Assembly (NCBI GenBank): GCA_030639305.1
Contig: DAOWCY010000193.1
Location: 1 to 13,572 of the forward strand
Direction of reading: 5' to 3'
DNA: 13,572 bases
DNA from: JAGLQA01 sp023135565
Lineage (GTDB): Bacteria > Acidobacteriota > Aminicenantia > UBA2199
Part shown: positions 5,285 through 12,107 of the stretch, one piece after another
Position numbering within the stretch: the stretch's first letter is position 1
Layout: every line of letters starts with the position of its first letter
Translations under genes and position numbers: made by a program
Notes under the pieces: model-generated
The model's database searches: none
What the model saw: the letters and a program-made list of their open reading frames with translations, nothing else
Told to the model about the DNA's origin: nothing

Positions 5285-8200
5285 ATGAGCGAAACGAGCG
5301 AGCAAAAAAAAAAGAACGGTGGCGCTGCCCAACCTACAGCCGTCCTGGAACGAAAGCTGAAGGGGCACACGGGCTGGGTGAACAGCGTTGCGGTGAGCCC
5401 GGACAGTAAGTGGATGGTTTCCGGCTCCGGCAGTCCCGCTTCTAAGGATTATTCGGTAAAAATATGGGACCTGGAAAGCGGCCAATGCCGGTCAACCTTT
5501 GAAGGGCATGACGATCAGGTAAATTGCTTGGCAATCACCCCGGACGGTAAGCGTATCCTCTCGGCTTCCGATGATAAATCCATCCGCGTATGGAATACTG
5601 CTACAGGTAGGCACATAAAAACCATAAAGGGACATTATAGGCTTGTTTTCTCCGTTGTGTCTTTGCCCGGTGGTAAGAATGCGCTTTCAGGAGCCAATGA
5701 AAACAAAATTAAATTGTGGAATATCGATTCGGGTAAGTGCCTAGAAATCTTGGCAGGACACCGGAGTAGCGTTAGATCAGTAGCCGTGACGTGGGATGGC
5801 AAAAGAGCGGTGTCTGGTTCAGATGATAAAACCATCAAGTATTGGGATTTAGAGAGCGGGGCGTGCCTGACTACCATGACCGGGCATGCGGGTTGGATCA
5901 GGTCGGTGCAAATTACGACGGACGGCAGGTACGCGGTTTCCGGGTCAAATGACAAAACCGTAAAAGTGTGGGACTTAGAAAAAGGTATTTGCATTGCCAC
6001 CTTCGAAGGCCATAAAAGTTATATACATTCGATAGCCATCTCCCCCGGCGACTCCCTTGTCGCTTCCACCGGATTTAATGACAATACAGTGCGTCTCTGG
6101 GATTTGAAAACAGGCGCTTGTGTACAGGTAATTGAAGAAAAAAAAGAATATTTTGCATCACTCTCTGTTGCTTTCAGCCCCGATGGTACTAAGTTAGTAA
6201 TTGGGAATGCTTATTCATCTAACGACTATTCTTTATATATATATCGTCTCAGCGGGGTGGAGGCGGCTGTGCCGGTGGAAGCAGGGGAACGCTACACTAA
6301 CGCCAAAGTAGTGCTGGTGGGCGAGAGTGGGGTAGGCAAGTCGGGATTGGCCCATCGCTTGATCGAAGATAAATTCGTAAAGACAGAGTCCACCCACGGG
6401 ATGCAGGTGTGGCAATTGGAGCTGCCTATGAAAAAAGAGGCGGGGTTGGAGCGGGAAGCCCTGCTCTGGGACCTGGCCGGGCAGGAAGACTACCGTTTGA
6501 TCCACCAGCTATTTTTAGAAGAGACGGCTCTGGCTTTGGTGCTCTTTAATCCCCAGAAAGACGATCCTTTTGCAGAGGTGGTGGATTGGCTCAAAACCCT
6601 GGATACAGCGGTCTGCGGCCCCAAAAAGAGCCGGGCAAAGAAACTGCTCATTGCCGCTCGCACCGATGTAGGCGGCATCAAGTTAAGCCAAAAGAAGATC
6701 GACGAATTCCTAAAAGAGCACGGCTTTGCCGGGTACCTTGCCACCAGCGCAATGAGCGGGGAAAACTGTTCGGACGTCCTAAATAAGAAGAAACCATCTG
6801 CTTTGAAGCAGTTGGTCAGCAGTGGTATTCCCTGGCAGGACCTGCCCTGGACCAGCACCCCGGCGCTGCTGCGGGAACTCAAAACCGCCGTGATAGCCAT
6901 GAAAACCGGCGTTGACAAACCACCTTTAGGCGAAGATAAAACCACTAAACAGAAGTTTTTGGAGGTGTCGGAACCTTTTTCCAAAAAGGTTCTGACCCGC
7001 CGGAGGCAAAAAAAAGAAGAAGTTTCGCTGCTGCGTTTTGCTGAATTAGTGCAGCGGTTGGAGCAGATGCTGCCGGAGGAGAATTTCACGGAGGAAGACG
7101 TGCGCACCGCGGTCACGCTGCTGGCCAACCACGGCCTAATTTGGGCGCTGGCATTCGGTGACTTAGTGCTGCTCAAGCCCGAATTGCTCAACAGCTATGC
7201 CGGGGCGGTGATTCGCGCCGCCCGCAGCCATACCGACGAGATCGGCTGCGTATGCGAACAGGATGTTTTCGATGGCAAGATCGATTTTACCGGCGTAGAC
7301 CGGCTGCCCGCAGCCGACGAGCAGCTAATGATGCGGGCCATGGTGCAGACGTTCTTAGATAAATCGCTGTGCATCGCCGAAGACACGCCCGACGGCAAAC
7401 AACTGGTTTTTCCTTCCCAATACCGCCGCGAAAGGCCCATCCCCGCGCACCCGGACATCTTCGTCTCTTATACTTTTTGCGGCGAACTGGCTACGGTTTA
7501 TACGACCCTGGTCGTGCGGCTGTGGTACAGCCGGGAGTTCGAGAACAAAGAACTGTGGCGTAATGCCGCCGAATTTACCACCAGCAAAAAAAACATCACC
7601 GGTTTAATTTTGAAACGCAGCGGTGAAGGCGAAGGCACCCTGAGCGTCTTTTTCGATATAAAAGTCCCCGATGAATTGAAAGTGGTGTTTATCAAGTATA
7701 TCCACGAGCACCTTTTAAAGTACGCCGCTGACGTGCGCCGCGACCGCCGCTATGTGTGCGCCAACTGCGGTACGCCGGTAATAGACCTGGGCATAGTGCG
7801 AAGGCGTTTGGCTGCCCAAAAAAAATTCATCATCTGCCAGGAGTGCGACGAAGAAGTAAAACTTATCGACCATATCGAGCAGCGCCTAAAATCCGATCCC
7901 GTAGCCCGCAAAGTGTTTGCCATGGACAAGGTAGCCAAACAGGAACTGGATAACCAGGCCTTAGATCAAATCCTCATCGGCCACATGTTGGCCATCTGCG
8001 GCGAAGCCAACCAAATATTCCGGCCTGTCACCATGTTCGACTACGGCATCGACGGCGAAGTGGAGTTCAAAGGCGAAGACGGAAATCCCTGCGGCAAAAA
8101 AATCTACGTGCAGCTTAAAAGCGGCGATTCCCACCTGCGGGAACGAAAGAAAGACGGCAAGCTAATTTTCGATGTAAAAAAAGAAAGGCACTTAGAGTGC

Positions 8201-8395
8201 TGGGTGAACCAGCCGGTGGACGTCTACTTAGTGATCCGCGATTCCGAAAACACCATCCGCTGGATGAATCTTACTTATTATTTAAAAACCCGCACAAATA
8301 AAAAAAGCAAGCAGGTCGTTTTTACGGGCGAAAAGTTAGATGCAGCGGCCATCCTGCGCTTGCGCGATAGGTATGTTGGCGCTCCCAGCCGGTGA
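5285..8395 (+). CDS. WD40-Roc-COR GTPase fused to zinc ribbon and DUF4365 nuclease-like domain
   Basis: A 1036-residue multidomain protein. Residues 25-322 form seven WD40 blades (GH marks at 27, 74, 116, 158, 200, 242 and a degenerate last blade; WD or W at 61, 103, 145, 187, 229, 272), one closed propeller. Residues 339-495 are a Ras-like Roc GTPase: P-loop GESGVGKS (346-353), G3 DLAGQ (396-400), G4-like ARTD (458-461) and G5 TSA (487-489). Residues 515-815 look like a COR region: LPWTSTPALLRELK, a winged-helix-like stretch (575-640), then ELWRNAAEF and a closing helix. C825/C828 and C851/C854 make a zinc ribbon. Residues 890-1000 match DUF4365, with D919-Y-G-I-D923-G-E and Q943-L-K945-S, a PD-(D/E)XK-like active site. 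The domains suggest a sensor, a GTP switch and a DNA-cutting effector. A repeat core is read through at residues 563-576. AGGAG is at 5276-5280. Confidence 0.88.
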   Translation: MSETSEQKKKNGGAAQPTAVLERKLKGHTGWVNSVAVSPDSKWMVSGSGSPASKDYSVKIWDLESGQCRSTFEGHDDQVNCLAITPDGKRILSASDDKSIRVWNTATGRHIKTIKGHYRLVFSVVSLPGGKNALSGANENKIKLWNIDSGKCLEILAGHRSSVRSVAVTWDGKRAVSGSDDKTIKYWDLESGACLTTMTGHAGWIRSVQITTDGRYAVSGSNDKTVKVWDLEKGICIATFEGHKSYIHSIAISPGDSLVASTGFNDNTVRLWDLKTGACVQVIEEKKEYFASLSVAFSPDGTKLVIGNAYSSNDYSLYIYRLSGVEAAVPVEAGERYTNAKVVLVGESGVGKSGLAHRLIEDKFVKTESTHGMQVWQLELPMKKEAGLEREALLWDLAGQEDYRLIHQLFLEETALALVLFNPQKDDPFAEVVDWLKTLDTAVCGPKKSRAKKLLIAARTDVGGIKLSQKKIDEFLKEHGFAGYLATSAMSGENCSDVLNKKKPSALKQLVSSGIPWQDLPWTSTPALLRELKTAVIAMKTGVDKPPLGEDKTTKQKFLEVSEPFSKKVLTRRRQKKEEVSLLRFAELVQRLEQMLPEENFTEEDVRTAVTLLANHGLIWALAFGDLVLLKPELLNSYAGAVIRAARSHTDEIGCVCEQDVFDGKIDFTGVDRLPAADEQLMMRAMVQTFLDKSLCIAEDTPDGKQLVFPSQYRRERPIPAHPDIFVSYTFCGELATVYTTLVVRLWYSREFENKELWRNAAEFTTSKKNITGLILKRSGEGEGTLSVFFDIKVPDELKVVFIKYIHEHLLKYAADVRRDRRYVCANCGTPVIDLGIVRRRLAAQKKFIICQECDEEVKLIDHIEQRLKSDPVARKVFAMDKVAKQELDNQALDQILIGHMLAICGEANQIFRPVTMFDYGIDGEVEFKGEDGNPCGKKIYVQLKSGDSHLRERKKDGKLIFDVKKERHLECWVNQPVDVYLVIRDSENTIRWMNLTYYLKTRTNKKSKQVVFTGEKLDAAAILRLRDRYVGAPSR
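6971..7010 (+). repeat. Repeat-like element embedded in the Roco coding sequence
   Basis: Perfect 10-bp arms GAACCTTTTT (6971-6980) and AAAAAGGTTC (6983-6992) with a 2-nt centre are followed by TGAC and then CCGCCGGAGGCAAA (6997-7010). This is the plan of the intergenic element: an AT palindrome with 2-nt centre, then the CGCCGGAGGCAA end. Here it sits in frame and encodes residues 563-576, between the GTPase and the winged-helix-like part. Confidence 0.6.
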
Positions 8396-8457
8396 GGGAA
8401 CTACAGACTACGCAAATTAAATAATTGCATGAAAAATATTTGGCAAAAAAAAATTTT

Positions 8458-8479
8458 AGCGACTTGAAAGTTTGTCGCT
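8458..8479. promoter_or_regulatory. Inverted repeat around the -35 box of the higBA-type operon
   Basis: AGCGAC (8458-8463) and GTCGCT (8474-8479) are perfect 6-bp arms. The -35 hexamer fills the start of the 10-nt interval between them. TTTT follows, so it could instead be a weak terminator for the Roco gene. Overlap with the promoter favours an operator for the downstream antitoxin. Confidence 0.45.
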
Positions 8480-8492
8480 TTTAAGCTACAAT
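8464..8492 (+). promoter_or_regulatory. Promoter of the HigBA-type operon (leaderless)
   Basis: TTGAAA (8464-8469), a 17-nt spacer and TACAAT (8487-8492). The expected start is 8499, exactly the G of the GTG chosen as the toxin start. No Shine-Dalgarno sequence precedes that GTG. Confidence 0.75.
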
Positions 8493-8498
8493 TATAAT

Positions 8499-8843
8499 GT
8501 GAGTAAAAAAAATAGAATTCTTAAGATTTACAGCGAATCGAATGGAAAGGAACCATTTACCGATTGGTTGGAATCGCTCAAAGACGGCAAAATAAGAAGT
8601 AGAATTTATACGAGGCTCGATCGTTTAGAAACCGGCAGTCCCGGTGATTATCGACATTTAGGAGAAGGAATTTTTGAACTACGATTACATTTTGGCCCCG
8701 GTTTTAGGATCTATTACGGTGAAGATGGACCTGTGATAATAATATTACTCATTGGAGGAGATAAAAGTACTCAATCTAAAGATATAAAAAAAGCCATGTC
8801 ACTTTGGCGAAGTTTTAAGGAGGCAAAAAATGAGAAATTTTAG
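8499..8843 (+). CDS. HigB/RelE-type toxin (phage Gp49-like, addiction-module killer protein)
   Basis: 114 residues from the GTG at 8499. The longer reading from an ATG at 8472 would begin inside the promoter and add nine residues unlike the family. Landmarks of the Gp49-like killer family are PFTDWLESLKDGKIRSRI, RLDRLETGSPGDYRHLGEGIFELRL, GPGFRIYYG and LLIGGDKSTQSKDI. Related RelE-fold toxins cut mRNA on the ribosome. The gene is toxin-first and overlaps the antitoxin by 14 nt, typical of this module. Both lie in one short operon downstream of the Roco gene and seem to be transcribed from their own promoter. Everything the family needs is present, so the toxin is likely active. Confidence 0.88.
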   Translation: MSKKNRILKIYSESNGKEPFTDWLESLKDGKIRSRIYTRLDRLETGSPGDYRHLGEGIFELRLHFGPGFRIYYGEDGPVIIILLIGGDKSTQSKDIKKAMSLWRSFKEAKNEKF

Positions 8844-9138
8844 AGACTATCTAAAAGAAAAATTAAAAGACCCCGAAGAAGCAGCCTCTTATTTAAATAC
8901 AGCCCTCGAAGAATATGAAAATGACCGGGATGCGGAAGCTTTTTTGTTGGCTGTCCGTACAGTAGCGGAAGTAAAAGGGGGGATAACCGAATTGGCAAAG
9001 AAAACCAAATTGAACCGCCAGCATTTATATAGGACGCTGTCGAGCAGAGGAAATCCCAGGTTAAATACCCTTGAAGCGGTACTGCATGGATTGGGATTTC
9101 GTTTGTCGATAGTACCTCTTGAGGGTAATCTTTGTTGA
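8830..9138 (+). CDS. HigA-type antitoxin, helix-turn-helix protein
   Basis: 102 residues of the addiction-module antidote family that pairs with Gp49-like killers. An N-terminal segment (FRDYLKEKLKDPEEAASYLNTALEE) should wrap the toxin. Residues about 50-72 (GGITELAKKTKLNRQHLYRTLS) are a helix-turn-helix, and the following NPRLNTLEAVLHGLGF is the usual closing part of the fold. It should neutralise the toxin and repress the operon, perhaps through the inverted repeat around the -35 box. Its ATG at 8830 has a perfect AAGGAGG (8817-8823) six nt upstream, unlike the leaderless toxin start. The antitoxin can thus be translated on its own, which may favour its excess over the toxin. Confidence 0.88.
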   Translation: MRNFRDYLKEKLKDPEEAASYLNTALEEYENDRDAEAFLLAVRTVAEVKGGITELAKKTKLNRQHLYRTLSSRGNPRLNTLEAVLHGLGFRLSIVPLEGNLC

Positions 9139-9161
9139 GTTTGAACGCTTAACCCAATGAA

Positions 9162-9172
9162 CCGGAGGCAAA
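9162..9172 (+). repeat. Short fragment of the GC-rich repeat
   Basis: CCGGAGGCAAA after the antitoxin matches the end of the element at 124-158. At 11 nt it is short enough that chance cannot be excluded. The AT-rich palindrome AATTTTAAAATT (about 9183-9194) next to it lies between two convergent genes. Confidence 0.4.
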
Positions 9173-9192
9173 GTAAATAATAAATTTTAAAA

Positions 9193-9798
9193 TTATTCCC
9201 GGTAAATTTCAAAACCGGGGATGTGGAACTTGTTCAACAAATAATTCAAACGGTATTTACCGGCAATCTGTGCATTGCGCAGCCGGGGCGCAAGGTTCTT
9301 GAGAAAGATCTCAACTTTCAGTTCTAATTCCCGGTTGTCCCGGAAAAGTTCCAATAGCTTCCGGTGCAGGGGGATTAGGTCGAAATCCTCTTTGGCTTTT
9401 ACTTTTCGGCAGATTTGCTCGAAATCTTCTTTTAGTTCGATTAGGGCTTCGGGAAAATTTTCCAGGAAACGGTCGATTTCGTCGAATTCCTTTCCTTTTT
9501 CTTCTTTTTTATTTTCCGCGCCTACGTTCAACTCCAGGAAAGCCTTAAAATTCTTTTTCACTTCATAGTAGAAATTCGAGAACGATGTGACGAGCTGTCT
9601 TTTTCTCTCTCTCCTGGTGACTACGTTGGCGATGGATTTTTCGATGAGCCTTAAAGGGATGCGCTTCTCCCACCAACGGTAGAGCACATCGAAATCCCGG
9701 GGCGAAATAAAAAAAATAACCCCGTGCCGGTTATCTAAGTGCTGGATGATCCTGGTGATATAATTATAATCGGCGTTATTTTCTTTGCTATCTGTCAC
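9193..9798 (-). CDS. Conserved-looking protein of unknown function downstream of coaX
   Basis: A 201-residue soluble protein that I do not recognise. The N-terminal half has DYNYITRIIQHLDNRHGV, then ISPRDFDVLYRWWEKRIPLRLIEKSI, a tryptophan-containing helical pattern. The middle (about 98-150) is highly charged and helical (KKEEKGKEFDEIDRFLE, EALIELKEDFEQICRK) and probably coiled. The end is again helical and basic. There is no signal peptide or membrane helix. The start is GTG at 9798, 12 bp after the coaX stop, so it is almost surely co-transcribed with coaX. That linkage does not by itself imply a role in coenzyme A synthesis. Confidence 0.75.
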   Translation of the reverse strand: MTDSKENNADYNYITRIIQHLDNRHGVIFFISPRDFDVLYRWWEKRIPLRLIEKSIANVVTRRERKRQLVTSFSNFYYEVKKNFKAFLELNVGAENKKEEKGKEFDEIDRFLENFPEALIELKEDFEQICRKVKAKEDFDLIPLHRKLLELFRDNRELELKVEIFLKNLAPRLRNAQIAGKYRLNYLLNKFHIPGFEIYRE

Positions 9799-9810
9799 AG
9801 TTTTTCTCTA

Positions 9811-10560
9811 TTACTGCTGCATTTCGAAGATTTTTTTCAGGCCGTAGTAGAGCAAATCCGGTTCGTACAAATCTATGCCTTCTATCAGGTCTTTAAAATG
9901 CCTGATTAACCCGCCGGTTACGATTACTTTAGTTTTTTTGCCTAAGGCCTTTTTATACTCTTTTATCATAAAATCAAGACCGCCTAAATTGCTGTAAAAT
10001 ATCCCCGCCCTAATACAGTCTTCCGTGTTTCTGCCTACTATAGAAGCCGGTTTTTTAAAATGGATGCGGTTCAATTTGGCGGCGTTATTGGAGAGGCTCC
10101 TGATGGAGATTTCCACGCCGGGCAAAATCGCGCCGCCGATGTATTCGTAATCTTTATTCACGATTCCATAGGTAGTCGCGGTCCCGGAATCGATCACCAT
10201 CAACGGCGGCTCGAAAAAATGAAGCCCGCCCACCGCTCCGGCAATCAAATCGGCCCCTAATTCTTCCGGTCTGTCTATACATATTTTTAGACCGGTTTCG
10301 GTACGGTGATCGACAAATAAGGGCTTAATGCCGAAAAGCTCGACTATGCCTGCTTCTAAAGCGTTGTCCACTAAAGGCACTACGGAGGAAATAATAATGC
10401 CGTCATCTTTTCCAATTAATTTCCGTTTGATCAAACTCTTTAAAAATTTTTCCGTAACTTCATCCCCCGGCGTAGCCAGTTTGTTCCTGAAAACGATTTC
10501 GCCGTTATTAAATATGGCGACTCCCGTGGTAGTATTTCCGACGTCTATAGTCAACAGCAT
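9811..10560 (-). CDS. coaX: Type III pantothenate kinase
   Basis: 249 residues, the usual length for CoaX. The enzyme phosphorylates pantothenate with ATP in the first step of coenzyme A synthesis, in the cytoplasm. Landmarks of the ASKHA fold are the phosphate-1 motif TIDVGNTTTG (D6, N9), ELGADLIAGAVGG (D104, the likely catalytic base), VIDSGTATTYGIV (D124, cation and phosphate binding), IGGAILPGV (141-149) and VTGG (214-217). All are intact. The ATG at 10560 has GAGG about 5 nt upstream and its own promoter. The unknown 201-residue gene follows 12 bp downstream. Confidence 0.95.
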   Translation of the reverse strand: MLLTIDVGNTTTGVAIFNNGEIVFRNKLATPGDEVTEKFLKSLIKRKLIGKDDGIIISSVVPLVDNALEAGIVELFGIKPLFVDHRTETGLKICIDRPEELGADLIAGAVGGLHFFEPPLMVIDSGTATTYGIVNKDYEYIGGAILPGVEISIRSLSNNAAKLNRIHFKKPASIVGRNTEDCIRAGIFYSNLGGLDFMIKEYKKALGKKTKVIVTGGLIRHFKDLIEGIDLYEPDLLYYGLKKIFEMQQ

Positions 10561-10592
10561 GATAACCTCGTTCTTGATTTTTTTGAGACACT

Positions 10593-10621
10593 ACTATACC
10601 ACACCAGAGCCTATTTCTCAA
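10593..10621 (-). promoter_or_regulatory. Promoter of the coaX operon
   Basis: Read on the minus strand: TTGAGA (10621-10616), a 17-nt spacer and TATAGT (10598-10593). The start is expected near 10586, giving a leader of about 26 nt with a GAGG ribosome site. Confidence 0.75.
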
Positions 10622-10629
10622 GAGCAGCT

Positions 10630-10675
10630 TTGCCTCCGGCGGCCCTGCCGGGGGCCAAACTTTTGAAAAAGTTTG
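10630..10675 (-). repeat. Full copy of the GC-rich intergenic element
   Basis: 10630-10664 is the exact reverse complement of the 35-nt core at 124-158, followed by the second palindrome arm AAAAGTTTG (10667-10675). It abuts the coaX promoter, with the -35 box ending 9 nt away. Confidence 0.85.
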
Positions 10676-10699
10676 ATCAAAACTTTTGATAATTTAGAA

Positions 10700-10866
10700 T
10701 CAAAAGCGCTCACCCGCTGCCTATTGCTGCGAAGCCCCTTAACGCCCCCCCACGCGAGTGGGGCCTACAAGCGATTAGCTGAGGTTGCCGGGCTAACGTC
10801 AAGAAAAGTAACATTTTTATAGAACAACTTCAGGCTTGCCCCTTATAGGTCCCCCGTGCCACGGGG
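10700..10866. repeat. Diverged second-family repeat and two GC hairpins
   Basis: AAAAGCGCTCACCCGCTGC and GCGAAGCC resemble the 51-bp repeat at 1074-1124. CCCCAC (10748-10753) and GTGGGG (10758-10763) form a hairpin closed by a GCGA tetraloop. A second near-palindrome, CCCCGTG/CACGGGG (10852-10866), ends one base before the dgt -35 box. No gene is visible in 10622-10903. Confidence 0.65.
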
Positions 10867-10867
10867 T

Positions 10868-10896
10868 TTGACAAAAAGAGATATTTGTATTAAAAC
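10868..10896 (+). promoter_or_regulatory. Promoter of the dgt-like gene (probably leaderless)
   Basis: A perfect TTGACA (10868-10873), a 17-nt spacer and a weak -10 TAAAAC (10891-10896). The expected start is 10903-10904, at the A of the ATG. No Shine-Dalgarno sequence precedes the start codon. Confidence 0.55.
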
Positions 10897-10903
10897 ATAG
10901 ATA

Positions 10904-11923
10904 ATGAAAATACGAGAAGAACTTGAAAAAAGAGAAACGCTATTTCACCCGAAAGCAGCCCGCAGCGTAAACAGCCAAAGAGACCGCCGGGAAAAAAAAT
11001 CTCCGGCCAGGACGGAATTCCAGAGAGATCGCGATAGAATCCTGCACTGCAAATCTTTTCGCCGCCTGAAACATAAAACCCAGGTCTTTATCTCCCCGGG
11101 AGGCGACCACTTCAGGACCCGCTTAACCCACACCCTGGAAGTGAGCCAGATCGCCAGGACTATAGCTAAAGCGCTGAATCTAAACGAAGACTTAACCGAA
11201 GCCATCGCTTTAGGACACGACCTGGGTCACACGCCTTTCGGTCATACGGGCGAAAGTGCTATAGACGAGTTGTTAACTGGAGGATTCCGCCATTATGAGC
11301 AGAGCCTGCGCGTAGTGGAAAAACTCGAATACGACGGTAAAGGCTTAAACTTAACCCGCGAAGTCAGGGACGGCATTCTTAAGCATTCTAAAGGATTAGG
11401 GCCAATTTTCCCAGAAAATAAAGAAGAAATCCCTGTTACCCTGGAAGGTCAAATCGTCAGGATTTCCGATATTGTCGCCTATGTCAACCACGATTTAGAC
11501 GACGCTGTGCGGGCAAAATTGATTACGGAGAAAGATATTCCCAAATCAACGCAAAAACTCTTAGGTGGAACTTTTGCCAAAAGAATCGACACTATCGTTT
11601 TAGATGTGATTAGCTCTACTTTACAGGATGACCTGGAATCTATTTCCATATCCGGCAAAATTTATTCAGAGATTACAAAATTGAGAGACTTCCTATATGA
11701 GAGAGTTTACTGGGTAAAAGAATCCGAAGAGGAAAAACAAAAAATTAAAAATATATTATTTACCATATACTCTTTTGTAAAAAAAAATCCCGGGGAATTT
11801 ATTTATCCTTTCCCCGAAGCAGACCCGGTGGAAAGAAGAATTATAGATTTTATCGCCGGTATGACCGACAGGTACAGTCTCGATCTTTTTAAAAGCATCA
11901 CCCTGCCTGATTATATCTATTAG
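10904..11923 (+). CDS. dgt: Deoxyguanosinetriphosphate triphosphohydrolase-like protein (HD domain)
   Basis: 339 residues of the dNTP triphosphohydrolase family, which removes triphosphate from dNTPs. All four metal ligands of the HD domain are visible: H76 in RLTHTLEV, H105-D106 in GHDLGHTPFGH, and D189 in RISDIVAYVNHD. The N-terminal RTEFQRDRDRILHCKSFRRL and GDHFRTRLTHT are classic for the bacterial family. The length is that of the short Dgt-like class rather than the long E. coli enzyme, so dGTP specificity cannot be assumed. It has its own promoter and no partner in the same direction within 260 bp. Such enzymes balance nucleotide pools, and some starve phages of dNTPs; placement next to a defence-type island may be chance. 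Confidence 0.92.
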   Translation: MKIREELEKRETLFHPKAARSVNSQRDRREKKSPARTEFQRDRDRILHCKSFRRLKHKTQVFISPGGDHFRTRLTHTLEVSQIARTIAKALNLNEDLTEAIALGHDLGHTPFGHTGESAIDELLTGGFRHYEQSLRVVEKLEYDGKGLNLTREVRDGILKHSKGLGPIFPENKEEIPVTLEGQIVRISDIVAYVNHDLDDAVRAKLITEKDIPKSTQKLLGGTFAKRIDTIVLDVISSTLQDDLESISISGKIYSEITKLRDFLYERVYWVKESEEEKQKIKNILFTIYSFVKKNPGEFIYPFPEADPVERRIIDFIAGMTDRYSLDLFKSITLPDYIY

Positions 11924-12063
11924 GAATAAATTTTATCGTAAAAGTTGTAGTAGGAGAGTCGACAATCAAAATTAGCAGCGGGAGGCTGCCGCCGCGTAAG
12001 AGAAAAGGTAACCGAAACGGTTGAGATACAACCTCGTAAACCTTGAATACAATTAACTAATAG

Positions 12064-12107
12064 AACTAAAGTTGTATGCCGCAAGTTCGGGAAGTAGTAC
12101 TTTAGTT
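12064..12107 (+). other. Possible structured RNA region after dgt
   Basis: AACTAAAGT (12064-12072) and ACTTTAGTT (12099-12107) form a 9-bp stem around a 26-nt loop, followed by GTATA and nine A residues. A further small hairpin, GTAGTA/TACTAC, follows at about 12127-12143. The gap 11924-12188 shows no convincing ORF; it could be untranslated RNA or decayed sequence. Confidence 0.3.

Noticed and set aside
6490..7191. 233-residue open frame on the minus strand
   Set aside because: It is antisense to the Roco gene, whose GTPase motifs are unmistakable, and its product is a serine-rich low-complexity shadow without a ribosome site.
8472..8498. ATG at 8472 as the start of the HigB-type toxin
   Set aside because: It lies between the -35 and -10 boxes, so it would not be transcribed from that promoter, and the nine added residues do not fit the family. 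GTG 8499 is preferred.
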